NCBI RefSeq assembly: GCF_001500045.1
Contig: NZ_LQIX01000012.1
Span: 434,001 to 498,000 of the forward strand
Direction: 5' to 3'
Origin: Mycobacterium sp. GA-1199
Lineage (GTDB): Bacteria > Actinomycetota > Actinomycetes > Mycobacteriales > Mycobacteriaceae
Length of the DNA stretch: 64,000 nt
Shown: one piece after another, positions 54,861-64,000 of the stretch
Layout: each line of letters opens with the position of its first letter
How positions within the stretch are numbered: position 1 is the stretch's first letter
The notes under the pieces: model-generated
Databases searched by the model: none
Told to the model about the DNA's origin: nothing
What the model saw: the letters and a program-made list of their open reading frames with translations, nothing else
Position numbers and translations under genes: made by a program

Positions 54861-57800
54861 CTGAGTCAGCAACAGCTTGATGAGCTGTGCCGGCAAGACC
54901 GCGTCGCCGACGTGTTGCCGCTGACCCCGCTGCAGCAAGGTCTGTTGTTCTACACAAGCAGCGCGGCGGGCGGAAGCGACGATGTATATGCGATTCAGCT
55001 CGACGTGACCGTGACCGGCCCCCTTGAACCGAACCGGCTGCGCGACGCCGTGCAGACGGTGGTCGGTCGGCATCCGCACCTGGCGGCCCGCTTCTGCTCA
55101 CAGTTCGACGAGCCGGTGCAGGTCATTCCGGCCGATCCCACCGCACCTTGGCGGTACGTCGAACTCACCGACGAAGCCGTCGATGCCGAGGATGAGGTTC
55201 AAATCGTCTGCGCGGCCGAGCGCGCCGCCGTCTGCGATTTCGACGATCCGCCCGCCTTCCGGGCGGCGCTGATCCGGACCGCGCCGGATCAGCACCGATT
55301 CGTGCTCACCAATCACCACATCGTCATGGACGGCTGGTCGCGGCCGATCCTGCTGCAGGAGATCATTGCCGCCTACTACGGTCAGCGCCTACCCGAGCCT
55401 GTCTCCTACCGCAGCTTCGTCAGCTGGCTGGCCAGTCAGGATCGAGTTGCGGCGCAGGAGTGCTGGGCTTCCTTGTTCTCCGGTTTCGACACACCGACTC
55501 TCGTCGGCCCGCCCGGCGGGGCGGGGCTGGGGCGGAGAGGCGTTTCTTCGCACCTGATGTCGGAGCACACCACGCGGGTGCTCGGCGAGTTGGCCCGTTC
55601 ACGTCATACCACCGTCAACATCGTCTTGCAGAGCGCGTTCGCGCAGTCGGTGGCTCAGTTGACCGGTCAGAGTGACGTCGCGTTCGGTATCGCCGTTTCG
55701 GGCCGGCCGGCTGAGGTGCCCGGCTCGGAATCGATGGTTGGCATGCTGATCAACACCGTGCCTGTGCGCGCGACCCTCACCGCGGCGACCACCACCGCCG
55801 ACCTACTCGGCCAGATGCAAAGCGCACACAATCGAACCGTCGAGCATCAGCACCTTCCCCTGAACGAGATCCACCGTGCTGCCGGACACGATCAGTTGTT
55901 CGACACTCTCTTCCTCTACGAGAACTATCCGATTGACACCGAGGCGCTGTCGGGCGATCACGAATTGGCGATCCCCAAGATCAACGCTTACGAGTACAAC
56001 CATTACCGGCTGACGGTGGCGGCGCGCCCCGGTCGCGAGATCGGTCTTCGCGTTGAATATGACACCGATGTATTCGACGCCGCCGACGTCGCGACGTTTA
56101 TAGGGCGGTTCGAGCGGTTGCTGGCAGCCATGGCAGCCGACCCGGAGCGCCGGTTGTCGTCGGTGGATTGCCTCGATGCCGCCGAGCACGCTCGGCTGAA
56201 CGATCTCGGTCACCGAGCGGTGTTGAGTGAGTCCGCAGGGTCGCCGGTGTCGATCCCCTCGCTGTTCGCCGTGCAGGTGGCCCGTGCGCCGGAGGCGGTG
56301 GCGCTCAGCGAGGCACAGCGAACTTGGACATACCGCGAGCTGGATGAGGCCGCCAACCAATTGGCTCACTTGCTGGTCGCCGAGGGTGCCGGCCCGGGTG
56401 AGTGCGTGGCCCTGTTGTTGCCGCGGTCGGCGGAGGCGGTCGTGGTGATTCTGGCCGTGCTCAAGGCTGGGGCGGCATACCTGGCGATCGATCCGATGCA
56501 CCCTGATGCGCGAATCGGTTTCATGCTCGCCGACGCTGCACCGGTGCTAGCCGTCAGCGCGGCGGGCTTGGCCGAACGGTTGGGTGGCACATTGCCGGTT
56601 ATCGATATCGACGATCCCCGCATCGGGGGCCAGCCGACCACCGCATTGCCAGGCCCCTCGCCCGACGACCTGGCCTACGTCATCTACACATCGGGTACGA
56701 CCGGTGTACCCAAGGGAGTGGTGGTTTCTCACCACACCGTCACTCAGATGTTGGCGGCTCTGCCCGACTATCTGCCGTTGACCGGGGTGTGGTCACAGTG
56801 GCATTCCCTGGGGTTCGACGTCTCGGTGCAGGAGATTTTCGGTGCGCTTCTGCACGGGGCTCATTTGGTGGTCGTACCCGACGAGGTGGTCCGTTCGGCC
56901 GAGGACTTCCATGACCTCTTGATCGCTGAGCGCGTCACGGTGGTGAGCCAGACTCCCTCTGCTCTGGCGGTGTTGTCGCCGGAGGGGCTGGAGTCGGTTC
57001 AGTTGCTGATCATGGGCGGCGAGCCATGCCCGGCTGAGTTGGCCGACCGGTGGGCGCCCGGTCGGGTGATGATCAATGTCTGCGGCCCGACCGAGACGTC
57101 GATGTTCGCGGCGATCAGCGCTCCGCTGGTCGAGGGGTCGGATGTGGTGCCGATCGGTACTCCGGTGCCCGGAGCGGCGTTCTTCGTGTTGGACCAGTGG
57201 CTGCGTCCCGTGCCGGCCGGAGTAGTCGGCGAGTTGTATGTTGCCGGCCGTCTTGGCTGCGGCTACGTGCGCCGGGCAGCGCTGACCGCCTCGCGGTTCG
57301 TCGCGTGCCCATTCGGTGGGGTCGGGGAGCGTATGTATCGCACCGGTGATTTGGTGCGTTGGGGCGCTGATGGTCAGGTGCAGCATTTGGGCCGGGCCGA
57401 TGAGCAGGTCAAGATCCGCGGCTACCGAATCGAACTCGGTGAGGTGCAGGCGGCGTTGGCCGGCTATCCCGGGGTCGAACAGGCGGCGGTGATCGCACGC
57501 GAGGACCAGCCCGGCGACAAACGGCTGGTGGCGTACGTGACCGGGCCCGTGGATACATCAGAACTCCGCGATGCGTTGGGAGAACGCCTGCCGGGCTTCA
57601 TGATTCCCTCGGCTGTGGTGTCGATGGACGCGCTGCCGTTGACGGCCAACGGCAAACTTGACAGGCGTGCGCTGCCGGCGCCGGAATACGCCGACGTCGA
57701 TCGGTACCGCGCGCCCAGCTCTCCGACCGAAGAGATTTTGGCCGGAATCTTCGCCCAAGTGCTCGGCGTGGAACGGGTCGGTGTCGACGACTCCTTCTTC

Positions 57801-60800
57801 GAGTTGGGCGGCGACAGTATCTTGGCGATGCGAGTTATCGCCATGGCCAACAAGTCTCTGGCAGCAGGTCTCGCAGTCCCCACCTTCTTCGAAGAGCCGA
57901 CGGTGGCGCAGTTGGCGTCCCGGGTCGGTATGGACGGCGGCGGGTTGGAGCCTCTGCAGCCAATGGAACGGCCGGCAGCGGTGCCGTTGTCATTCGCCCA
58001 ACAGCGGTTGTGGTTCATCGACCAGTTGCAGGGACCGTCCGCGATCTACAACATCGCGGTGGCCTTCGGTGTTCGTGGGAGGCTCGATGCCAAAGCCTTG
58101 GGTCAGGCCCTAGCCGATGTGGTGGGCCGCCACGAGAGCCTACGGACACTGTTCGTCGCGCCCGAGGGGACGCCGCAGCAACTGGTCGTGCCGGCCGAAG
58201 ACGTCGATCTCAGCTGGGATGTGGTCGATGCCGCAGGATGGCCCGAGGACCGCCTCACTGAATCCATCAACACAGAGGTACGTCGCCCGTTCGACCTGGC
58301 AACTGATATCCCGTTGCGGGCCAAGCTTTTCCGCCTCGCCGACGAAGAGCATGTTCTGGTGGCCGCCGTGCACCATATCGCCGCCGACGGCGTCTCGATC
58401 GAACCGCTTGTCGGTGATCTGGCGGTCGCATACGCCGCGCGGTGCGCGGGACGAGCCCCGCTGTGGGAGCCGCTACCGGTGCAGTATGTGGACTACACGC
58501 TGTGGCAGCGAGATCAACTGGGGGATGTTGAAGACCCCGAGAGCCGCATCTCCGCGCAGGTGGCTTACTGGGAGAAGATGCTGGCCGGAATGCCCGAGCG
58601 TCTGCAGCTGCCGACCGAGCGCCCGTATCCGCCGGTAGCGGACTACCGGGGAGCGTGGGTCACGCTGAACTGGCCGGTCGAACTGCAGCAGAAGGTGCGC
58701 GAGGTGGCTCGGGCGCACAATGCGACCAGCTTCATGGTCGTGCAGGCTGCGCTGGCGGTGTTGCTGTCGAAATTGGGCGCCACCAACGATGTAGCAGTCG
58801 GGTTCCCGATCGCCGGGCGACGCGATCCGGCGCTTGACGGCCTGGTCGGATTCTTCGTCAACACCTTGATACTGCGGGTGGAGATCGCCGGTGACCCAAC
58901 AGTTGCAGAGCTGCTGGGACAGGTGAGAGAACGCAGCCTGGCGGCTTACGAACATCAAGATGTGCCGTTCGAGGTGCTGGTGGAGCGGCTCAACCCGACC
59001 CGATCGCTGACTCACCATCCGCTGGTGCAGGTGATGCTGGCCTGGCAGAACTTCGCCCGGCATGTCACCGATTCCTCCGCCGAACTGCCGTTCGGTGATG
59101 TGCAGGTCTCCCCGCTGCCCGCCGACACCCAGACCGCCCGCATGGACCTCACCTTCTCGCTGGCCGAGCAGTGGACGAAAGACGGTGAGCCCGCAGGCAT
59201 TTCGGGAGCGGTCGAGTACCGCACTGATGTGTTTGATGCTGTTGGTGTTGAGGCGCTGGTTGGTCGGTTGGAGCGGGTGTTGGTGGCGATGGCGGGGGAG
59301 CCGGGTCGGCGGTTGTCGTCGGTGGATGTGTTGGGTGTTGGTGAGCGTGTTCGTTTGGATGAGGTGGGTAATCGGGCGGTTTTGGTTGGTGGGGCGCGGG
59401 GGTCGGTGTCGATTCCGGTGTTGTTCGCTGAGCAGGTGGCTCGTGCTGCGGATGCGGTGGCGGTGAGTTATGGGGCGCGGTCGTGGACGTATCGGGAGTT
59501 GGATGAGGCGTCGGATCGGTTGGCCTATGTGTTGATTGGCCGTGGGGTGGGTCCTGGTGAGCGGGTGGGGTTGTTGTTGCCGCGTTCGGGGCAGGCGGTT
59601 GTGGCGATGTTGGCGGTGTTGAAGTGTGGGGCGGCTTATGTGCCGATGGATCCGGCTCATCCCGATGCGCGTATTGGTTTTGTGGTTGCTGATGCTGGGC
59701 CGGTGGTGGTGATCACGACTGCGGAGTTGTGTTCGCGGGTCGATGGGCATGGTGTTGGTGTTGTGTTGGTTGATGATGTTGGGGTGGGGCAGCGGGGTGC
59801 GGTGTTGCCGGTGCCGGGGCCCGACAGTGTGGCGTATGTGATTTACACCTCGGGTACGACTGGTGTGCCCAAGGGGGTGGCGGTTCCGCATGGCAATGTG
59901 ACTCGGTTGTTGGAGACGTTGGATGCTGATGTGCCTGGTGCGGGGGTGTGGTCGCAGTGTCATTCGTTGGCGTTTGATTTTTCGGTGTGGGAGGTTTTTG
60001 GGGCGCTGTTGAGTGGGGGCCGGGTGGTGGTGGTCCCGGATGCGGTGGTGCGTTCGCCAGAAGAGTTGCATGCGTTGTTGGTTGCTGAGCAGGTCAGTGT
60101 GCTCAGTCAGACGCCGTCGGCGTTTTATGCGTTGCAGGCCGCTGATGGGTTGGCTCCGGAGTTGGGTGATCAGCTCAAGCTCGAGACGGTGGTCTTTGGT
60201 GGGGAAGCCCTTGAGCCGCATCGTCTTCGGCCGTGGTTGCATCGTCATCCGGGGTTGCCGCGGTTGTTGAATATGTATGGCATCACCGAGACCACGGTGC
60301 ATGCTTCGTTGCGTGAGATTGTGGCCGCTGATGTCGAGGACACGCTCAGCCCGATCGGGGTGCCGTTGGCTCATTTGGGGTTCTTTGTTCTCGATGGGTG
60401 GTTGCGGCCGGTGCCGGCGGGGGTGGTTGGTGAGTTGTATGTGGCCGGTGCGGGGTTGGCCTATGGGTATGTGGGTCGGGCGGGGTTGAGTGCGTCGCGG
60501 TTTGTGGCGTGTCCGTTTGGTGGGGCGGGGGCGCCCGGGCAGCGGATGTATCGCACTGGGGATTTGGTGCGTTGGGGTGCTGATGGGCAGTTGGTGTATG
60601 CGGGTCGTGCTGATGAGCAGGTCAAGATCCGTGGGTATCGCATCGAGCTCGGTGAGGTGCAGGCGGCGTTGAACGCTGTCGATGGGGTCGAGCAGGCGGT
60701 GGTGATCGCTCGTGAGGATCGGCCCGGGGATAAACGGCTGGTCGGTTACATCACCGGCAGCGCCGATCCTTCCCAGGTGCGCGCGCGGTTGGCAGCGCAG

Positions 60801-61943
60801 TTGCCGGCCTATATGGTGCCCACCGCGGTCGTGGTGCTGGCGGGGTTGCCGTTGACTGTCAACGGCAAACTCGATACCCGCGCCCTGCCCGCACCTGAAT
60901 ACAGCGACATCGACAATTACCGCGCTCCGGCCAATGCGATCGAAGAAATCCTGGCCGGCATCTACGCCCAAGTCCTGGGCCTAGACCGCGTCAGCGTCGA
61001 CGACTCCTTCTTCGAACTCGGCGGCGATTCGCTGTCGGCGATGCGGGCGATCGCCGCCATCAACAGAGCGCTGGACTCTCATCTCGCAGTCCGCACGCTG
61101 TTCCATGCCCCCTCCGTCCGCAGTCTGAGCGAACAACTCGACAGAGACGACAGCGGAGTGGAATTGATTCCTGTCGAGGTCTTCAAGGAGGGAACGGGCG
61201 TCCCGCTGTGTTGCATCCATGAAGGCAACGGACAGAGTTATGCGTACCGCGGTCTGCGCGAGTATCTCGACTGTCCGATCATCGGTATCAACCAGATCCC
61301 CCAGGACGGCGAGGCCGTACCCCGATCCATCCGAGACATGGCGAGGAACTACGCGGATCGAATTCAAGCAATCTATCCCGAAGGGCCCTACAACCTTCTC
61401 GGATGGTCTTTCGGAGGTCCGGTAGCCCATGAACTAGCCGTGGAGCTTCGCCGACGGGGAAGTATCGTCAAGCACCTCATCATGCTCGATCCGGTGCTCA
61501 GCTCCGATGATGGAGAAGAGCGAGGTATTGACGACGAGGGCCCGGCCGAGGGTCGTCTGCTGACCCTGTTCTTGCGATCCAGCGGTATAGATATCCCCGA
61601 AAGTTCCGAGAAGCTGACCTACCGGCGGGCTGAAGAACTGATTCGTCAACAGGGACGAGTGGTCGAATTCGTCCTTCCACCGAAGCCGATCTTCGAGTTC
61701 GCGGTTTACAACCACAACACCAATCTCTCGTATCTACGTGAGCATGTACCTGACGTATTCGACGGCGACATGATCGTGTTTTCCGCTGCGCGGGGCGACA
61801 ATCCGAACAACCCGCAGGATTGGCGGCCTTACATTTCCGGCGACATGACTGTGCACTCGGTCGACTGTGGGCACGACGAGATGACCTCCGACGAAGCGTT
61901 GAGTACATACGTCGAACAACTCAAACTCTCGTTGGAATCCTGA
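51648..61943 (+). CDS. Non-ribosomal peptide synthetase, rest of module 8 to module 10 with thioesterase
   Basis: 3431 residues, ATG 51648 overlapping the stop of the first NRPS by four bases. Landmarks: A8 (YTSGTTG 187), T8 (Ser566), E8 (HHFAVDG 738), C9 (HHIVMDG 1223), A9 (1680), T9 (Ser2057), C10 (HHIAADG 2242), A10 (2733), T10 (Ser3128), thioesterase with GWSFGG (Ser3254), Asp3281 and His3409. It completes the decapeptide line and releases the product as a free acid or a macrolactone. The N-terminus ([17 protein letters not shown]) is the ordinary C-A linker sequence, not a docking domain, which suggests the break is young. Transfer from the first protein relies on co-translation and linker contacts. 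Ends convergent with asnB 297 bases away, a stretch with no other gene. Confidence 0.95.
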   Translation: MTADTTRRLLAIDLLDDDEHDQLDEWGNCSALTAPPTAGASIPVMFAEQVVRAPEAIALSDGQRIWTYRELDEVTNRLAHHLAGVGACPGQCVALLFSRSAEAIMSILAVLKTGAAYVPIDPALPTARIAFMVADAAPVAAVTTTGSMDRLDDGDLLVIDVEDVAVQTQPSTALAGPAADDIAYLIYTSGTTGVPKGVAVAHRNVTRLMASVDIAVPPVNQRVWSQWHSLSFDVSVWEIFGALLTGGRLVVVREEVAGSPEDLHALLLAEQVSVLCQTPSAAGMLSAEGLESTVLMVAGEACPIELVERWAPGRKMIDAYGPTEATVYAAMSAPLQAGSDVVPIGSPVVGTALFVLDAGLRRVSPGVVGELYIAGGGVAAGYWLRAGLTASRFVACPFGSPGARMYRTGDLVRWGPGGQLQYLGRADEQVKIRGFRIELGEVQAALAGCDGVDQAVVIAREDRAGDKRLVGYFTGSADPVAARTALSERLPAYMVPSAIVMIDALPLTPNGKLDKRALPAPEYQAADRYRAPASPTEEILATIYAQVLGLERVGTDDSFFELGGDSILSMQVVARARAAGVRFRPQDVFVEQTVAKLARIAKAVNGIGGPEDQGIGPVVPTPIMHWLYGMEGPVEQFNQTMVLQAPSEVTEADVVAVLQALVDRHAMLRLRVDEDDTGDWSLKVPEAGTIDIGEYVLTVDKLSDDALVAARSRLSPASGVMLSALWVTSTSQLVMIIHHFAVDGVSWRILLEDLNIAWAQHHSGQPVILPAPGTSFAGWSSLLIEHARSSAVVEHAEAWRRVAATRTALPAVQPAEDTFTTAGFLSVELDTHTTRMLMGEVPTAFHAGVQDILLIAFGLACSEYLSIGNAPVGIDVEGHGRHEELADDLDLTRTVGWFTTKYPVSLAVGGLSWAQVIAGEPALGTVVKDAKEQLRALPDPLTYGLLRYLNPEVELAEADPVIGFNYLGRLGAAGVELSENLWRISAEGLSLTGAAAAIPVQLSHTVELNAGTADTDAGPKLHANWRWARSALDRSQVGKLSRLWFEALKGICAHVRSGGGGLTPSDLAPTRLSQQQLDELCRQDRVADVLPLTPLQQGLLFYTSSAAGGSDDVYAIQLDVTVTGPLEPNRLRDAVQTVVGRHPHLAARFCSQFDEPVQVIPADPTAPWRYVELTDEAVDAEDEVQIVCAAERAAVCDFDDPPAFRAALIRTAPDQHRFVLTNHHIVMDGWSRPILLQEIIAAYYGQRLPEPVSYRSFVSWLASQDRVAAQECWASLFSGFDTPTLVGPPGGAGLGRRGVSSHLMSEHTTRVLGELARSRHTTVNIVLQSAFAQSVAQLTGQSDVAFGIAVSGRPAEVPGSESMVGMLINTVPVRATLTAATTTADLLGQMQSAHNRTVEHQHLPLNEIHRAAGHDQLFDTLFLYENYPIDTEALSGDHELAIPKINAYEYNHYRLTVAARPGREIGLRVEYDTDVFDAADVATFIGRFERLLAAMAADPERRLSSVDCLDAAEHARLNDLGHRAVLSESAGSPVSIPSLFAVQVARAPEAVALSEAQRTWTYRELDEAANQLAHLLVAEGAGPGECVALLLPRSAEAVVVILAVLKAGAAYLAIDPMHPDARIGFMLADAAPVLAVSAAGLAERLGGTLPVIDIDDPRIGGQPTTALPGPSPDDLAYVIYTSGTTGVPKGVVVSHHTVTQMLAALPDYLPLTGVWSQWHSLGFDVSVQEIFGALLHGAHLVVVPDEVVRSAEDFHDLLIAERVTVVSQTPSALAVLSPEGLESVQLLIMGGEPCPAELADRWAPGRVMINVCGPTETSMFAAISAPLVEGSDVVPIGTPVPGAAFFVLDQWLRPVPAGVVGELYVAGRLGCGYVRRAALTASRFVACPFGGVGERMYRTGDLVRWGADGQVQHLGRADEQVKIRGYRIELGEVQAALAGYPGVEQAAVIAREDQPGDKRLVAYVTGPVDTSELRDALGERLPGFMIPSAVVSMDALPLTANGKLDRRALPAPEYADVDRYRAPSSPTEEILAGIFAQVLGVERVGVDDSFFELGGDSILAMRVIAMANKSLAAGLAVPTFFEEPTVAQLASRVGMDGGGLEPLQPMERPAAVPLSFAQQRLWFIDQLQGPSAIYNIAVAFGVRGRLDAKALGQALADVVGRHESLRTLFVAPEGTPQQLVVPAEDVDLSWDVVDAAGWPEDRLTESINTEVRRPFDLATDIPLRAKLFRLADEEHVLVAAVHHIAADGVSIEPLVGDLAVAYAARCAGRAPLWEPLPVQYVDYTLWQRDQLGDVEDPESRISAQVAYWEKMLAGMPERLQLPTERPYPPVADYRGAWVTLNWPVELQQKVREVARAHNATSFMVVQAALAVLLSKLGATNDVAVGFPIAGRRDPALDGLVGFFVNTLILRVEIAGDPTVAELLGQVRERSLAAYEHQDVPFEVLVERLNPTRSLTHHPLVQVMLAWQNFARHVTDSSAELPFGDVQVSPLPADTQTARMDLTFSLAEQWTKDGEPAGISGAVEYRTDVFDAVGVEALVGRLERVLVAMAGEPGRRLSSVDVLGVGERVRLDEVGNRAVLVGGARGSVSIPVLFAEQVARAADAVAVSYGARSWTYRELDEASDRLAYVLIGRGVGPGERVGLLLPRSGQAVVAMLAVLKCGAAYVPMDPAHPDARIGFVVADAGPVVVITTAELCSRVDGHGVGVVLVDDVGVGQRGAVLPVPGPDSVAYVIYTSGTTGVPKGVAVPHGNVTRLLETLDADVPGAGVWSQCHSLAFDFSVWEVFGALLSGGRVVVVPDAVVRSPEELHALLVAEQVSVLSQTPSAFYALQAADGLAPELGDQLKLETVVFGGEALEPHRLRPWLHRHPGLPRLLNMYGITETTVHASLREIVAADVEDTLSPIGVPLAHLGFFVLDGWLRPVPAGVVGELYVAGAGLAYGYVGRAGLSASRFVACPFGGAGAPGQRMYRTGDLVRWGADGQLVYAGRADEQVKIRGYRIELGEVQAALNAVDGVEQAVVIAREDRPGDKRLVGYITGSADPSQVRARLAAQLPAYMVPTAVVVLAGLPLTVNGKLDTRALPAPEYSDIDNYRAPANAIEEILAGIYAQVLGLDRVSVDDSFFELGGDSLSAMRAIAAINRALDSHLAVRTLFHAPSVRSLSEQLDRDDSGVELIPVEVFKEGTGVPLCCIHEGNGQSYAYRGLREYLDCPIIGINQIPQDGEAVPRSIRDMARNYADRIQAIYPEGPYNLLGWSFGGPVAHELAVELRRRGSIVKHLIMLDPVLSSDDGEERGIDDEGPAEGRLLTLFLRSSGIDIPESSEKLTYRRAEELIRQQGRVVEFVLPPKPIFEFAVYNHNTNLSYLREHVPDVFDGDMIVFSAARGDNPNNPQDWRPYISGDMTVHSVDCGHDEMTSDEALSTYVEQLKLSLES
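54861..57945 (+). other. NRPS module 9: C(D-donor) - A - T
   Basis: C domain of D-donor type ([12 protein letters not shown]). Pocket D V Q S I G V M F K as in module 5. Carrier LGGDSILAM without an epimerase, and the next C is of L-donor type, in agreement. Confidence 0.7.
57946..61943 (+). other. NRPS module 10: C - A(Thr-like) - T - TE
   Basis: Last module. Its A domain is the second copy of the duplicated 1806-bp block, so Thr-like (D F W S V G M V H K). Carrier LGGDSLSAM, then a thioesterase with the catalytic triad Ser3254 (GWSFGG), Asp3281 (MLDPV) and His3409 (CGHDEM). Confidence 0.8.
59222..61027 (+). repeat. 1806-bp duplicated A-domain block, copy 2 (module 10)
   Basis: Second copy of 47028-48833. 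Its left border is in TDVFDA of the C domain and its right border in the LGGD codons of the carrier. After the border, copy 1 runs into an E-type carrier (SILSMQ) and copy 2 into a TE-type carrier (SLSAM). Confidence 0.92.
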
Positions 61944-62240
61944 GGCGTTGTGGTGAAAGATTCGGGGGCTCGATCCGTAGTGGCACGACTCCCACAAACG
62001 CATCTCGTCGAAACTCAGCTATCGCCTTCTTCCGCCCACCAGGTCGGCGAAAGACGCGAACATCAAACCTCGGGCCCCGCTCGAGGGTCAGTCCCTTTGA
62101 GAGGGTGAGCACGCAGATTTAATGGTTGGGGGGCAACTGGAGTGATGAGCCGAACCGCAGGTTGTGCGGGCCAAAGGCCTTGCGCCATCGGTTTGTACTC
62201 TGAGGTCTCCACACGCAGAGTCGGCTGTCGCGCTCCGTCC

Positions 62241-63911
62241 TTACGCTTCGGCGATCGCAACCTGATGGACGCCAAGCACCGCGCGACCCGACGGGTCTGC
62301 GTTCTGCGCAAAGCTCATATCCCAAGCGATGGCTGCGGGAGTGCTGCAGGCAATACTTGGTCCTCCCGGGACGCAGGCTGCTGCGGCGTGACCGGGGAAG
62401 TGCGATTCGAAGATCTCCCGGTACATGTACGCCTCTTTGGTGGCCGGAGGATTATCCGGGAATCGGTATCTCGCGCTTTGCATTTGGTAGTCGGACACCC
62501 GCGCCTCCGCGACCGCCTTCAGCGAATCGATCCACCGATAGCCGACACCGTCGGAGAACTGTTCCTTCTGTCGCCAGAGAATCTCATCGGGCAGTTGGCC
62601 CTCGAATGCTCTCCGCAGCGGCCACTTCTCCATCCGGCCCTGCCCGACCATTTTCTCGCGGGGATCGAAAGACATTGCAACGTCGAGGAATTCGCGATCA
62701 AGGAACGGTACCCGTATCTCAACGCCCCACGCAGCCGCTGCCTTGTTCGCACGAAGACAGTCATACTTGTGAAGCAGGTCCAGCTTGCGGATCGTCTCCT
62801 CATGGAATTCCTGCGCGCCAGGAGCCTTGTGGAAGTAGAGATAACCGCCGAAGACCTCGTCGGCACCCTCACCAGAGAGCACCATCTTGATCCCCATCGC
62901 CTTGATCCGTCGCATCATCAGATACATCGGAGTCGAAGCGCGGATGCTCGTCACGTCGTACGTCTCGATGTGGTAGATCACATCCCAGAGCGCGTCGATC
63001 CCCTCTTGCACCGTGAACTGAAATTCGTGGTGCACAGTGCCGATCGCCGTAGCGACCTTTCGGGCGGCGGCGAGATCGGGAGAGCCTTCGAGGCCGATGC
63101 AGAACGAATGCAGCCGAGGCCACCAGGCCTGGGTCCGGTCGCCGTCTTCGATCCGGTTCTCGGCGAAGCCGGCGGTGACCGCCGAGATGACGGACGAATC
63201 GAGTCCTCCCGAAATGAGAACTCCGTAGGGAACGTCGGACATCAACTGTTGATGAACAGCGGCTTCGAGCGCCGTTCGCAGATGCGTGGTGTCGAGGGGG
63301 CGCCCAGTGACCGCCGAGAAATCGCGCCATTCCGGATCGTAATAACGCCGGGGCTTGTCAAGGCCGCGTGTCAGATAGTGGCCCGGTGGGAAGTCCTCGA
63401 TGTGCCGGCAGTATCGAATCAGCGCCTTCATCTCCGAGGCGACGTACAGGTTTCCATTCTCGTCTCGCCCTGTGTAGAGGGGAATGACACCGATGGGATC
63501 CCGGGCGACGAGAAAGTCGTTGGTCCGCTTGTCGTAGAGCACGAACGCGAAAATCCCGCTGAGGCGATTGAGGAAGTGGGTCCCGTACCGCTCGTAGAGC
63601 GGGATGATCGCCTCACAGTCCGATGCGGTCTTGAATGCGTAGTCGGGGAATTCAGCTCGGAGGCTTTGATGGTTGTAGATCTCGCCGTTGACTGCGAGCA
63701 CGAGTTGGACTGCCTGATCCGTCAAGGGCTGCGCACCATGCTCCACGTCGACAATCGAAAGTCGCTCGTGGGCGAGGACCGCATTCTCGTCGGCGTAGAT
63801 CCCGCTCCAGTCCGGACCCCGGTGGCGCAGCAGGCGAGCCATCGTGATGGCCCGCTCACGGAGTACCCGGGGGTCACCCCGCACGTCGAGGATGGAAGCG
63901 ATTCCGCACAT
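62241..63911 (-). CDS. asnB: Glutamine-hydrolysing asparagine synthetase (asnB-like)
   Basis: 556 residues from ATG 63911, with TTGGGGGGCT just upstream; the start at 63938 would bury the catalytic cysteine. Cys2 (MCGIAS) is the glutaminase nucleophile, with RLSIVDVEHGAQPL and NGEIYNH in the same domain. The synthetase domain has the ATP loop SGGLDSSVISA near 235 and LSGEGADEVFGGYLYF near 345. Length is close to the E. coli AsnB type. It converts aspartate to asparagine, or in biosynthetic loci amidates a carboxyl group. It converges on the NRPS operon, and no A domain here reads as Asn, so its link to the lipopeptide is open. The C-terminal 40 residues (ACVPGGPSIACSTPAAIAWD...) are weakly conserved. 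Confidence 0.9.
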   Translation of the reverse strand: MCGIASILDVRGDPRVLRERAITMARLLRHRGPDWSGIYADENAVLAHERLSIVDVEHGAQPLTDQAVQLVLAVNGEIYNHQSLRAEFPDYAFKTASDCEAIIPLYERYGTHFLNRLSGIFAFVLYDKRTNDFLVARDPIGVIPLYTGRDENGNLYVASEMKALIRYCRHIEDFPPGHYLTRGLDKPRRYYDPEWRDFSAVTGRPLDTTHLRTALEAAVHQQLMSDVPYGVLISGGLDSSVISAVTAGFAENRIEDGDRTQAWWPRLHSFCIGLEGSPDLAAARKVATAIGTVHHEFQFTVQEGIDALWDVIYHIETYDVTSIRASTPMYLMMRRIKAMGIKMVLSGEGADEVFGGYLYFHKAPGAQEFHEETIRKLDLLHKYDCLRANKAAAAWGVEIRVPFLDREFLDVAMSFDPREKMVGQGRMEKWPLRRAFEGQLPDEILWRQKEQFSDGVGYRWIDSLKAVAEARVSDYQMQSARYRFPDNPPATKEAYMYREIFESHFPGHAAAACVPGGPSIACSTPAAIAWDMSFAQNADPSGRAVLGVHQVAIAEA

Positions 63912-64000
63912 GAGCCCCCCAATCTGAACCGATCGCAAACGCGACCAGCAAAAGCGTACTGTGCGAGCCGGTTCCCGGAGTCGACGATTTCGGAAATGCC
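63912..64000. other. Promoter side of asnB, cut by window edge
   Basis: Only 89 bases upstream of asnB are visible. They hold its ribosome binding site (GGGGGG seen on the minus strand) but no other feature I can support. Confidence 0.4.

Noticed and set aside
58473..60971. Long antisense frame (832 codons) opposite NRPS module 10
   Set aside because: Same shadow effect as opposite module 7; the plus strand has all NRPS motifs intact.
24010..61943. Canonical glycopeptidolipid (mps1-mps2) locus
   Set aside because: Ten modules instead of four, thioesterase ending, N-methyltransferase domain, and no gtf/rmt/gap tailoring genes nearby. Only the exporter trio and the mbtH arrangement are shared.
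24010..61943. Siderophore (exochelin or mycobactin) synthesis
   Set aside because: No heterocyclisation domain, salicylate or hydroxyornithine enzymes, or ferric uptake genes; the pockets do not read as Orn.
1..64000. CRISPR arrays, tRNAs, rRNAs, transposases
   Set aside because: None found by eye. The repeats in 24-61 kb are homologous NRPS modules, not spacer-repeat arrays or insertion sequences.

Overview
The window comes from a high-GC, fast-growing type Mycobacterium (Mycolicibacterium-like). The left part carries the mycobacterial order citA - pdxH - gltA2 - FAD oxidoreductase - DUF2630 gene - prrB/prrA, which I recall from the Rv0889c-Rv0903c region of M. tuberculosis, and the centre carries an mmpS-mmpL-mmpL set of the glycopeptidolipid (GPL) exporter type. 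Start codons are often GTG, and genes overlap in the GTGA/ATGA style.

Layout. 1-11.3 kb is core metabolism and regulation: a VOC protein cut by the window edge, a mycothiol-dependent isomerase-like protein, two citrate synthases, pyridoxamine phosphate oxidase, a TetR regulator, a drug-efflux MFS gene coupled to its MarR regulator, an FAD oxidoreductase, a DUF2630 protein, an FKBP prolyl isomerase and the PrrA/PrrB two-component system. 11.5-14.9 kb is a minus-strand operon (histidine kinase, LuxR-type response regulator, DUF6197 protein, DUF4097 membrane protein). 15.1-61.9 kb is a plus-strand lipopeptide locus: alpha/beta hydrolase, MmpS, two MmpL transporters, a secreted hemophore-like protein, MbtH, and two giant NRPS proteins of 9128 and 3431 residues joined by a 4-base overlap. 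A convergent asnB-type asparagine synthetase closes the window.

The main system is the NRPS pair. I read ten modules: Cstart-A-T / C-A-NMT-T / C-A-T / C-A-T / C-A-T / C-A-T-E / C-A-T-E / C|A-T-E / C-A-T / C-A-T-TE, with the protein break inside module 8. This predicts an N-acylated decapeptide with an N-methylated residue 2, D-residues at 6, 7 and 8, and release by a thioesterase. Hand-extracted specificity codes give Thr-like pockets in modules 3, 7 and 10, a Phe-like pocket in module 6, identical pockets in modules 4 and 8, and identical pockets in modules 5 and 9. The predicted pattern is acyl-X1-NMeX2-Thr-A-B-D-Phe?-D-Thr-D-A-B-Thr. MbtH should assist the adenylation domains and the MmpS/MmpL set should export the lipopeptide. 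It is not the canonical GPL locus: that line makes a tetrapeptide (ending in alaninol), and no glycosyl- or methyltransferase tailoring genes are seen here.

The most striking sequence feature is a 1806-bp block, with three silent differences, shared by module 7 and module 10 (47028-48833 and 59222-61027). Its codon use is unlike the surrounding NRPS, and it ends exactly inside the carrier-protein LGGDS motif. This looks like recent copying of an adenylation-domain cassette within the assembly line. I found no tRNA, rRNA, CRISPR array, transposase or insertion sequence.
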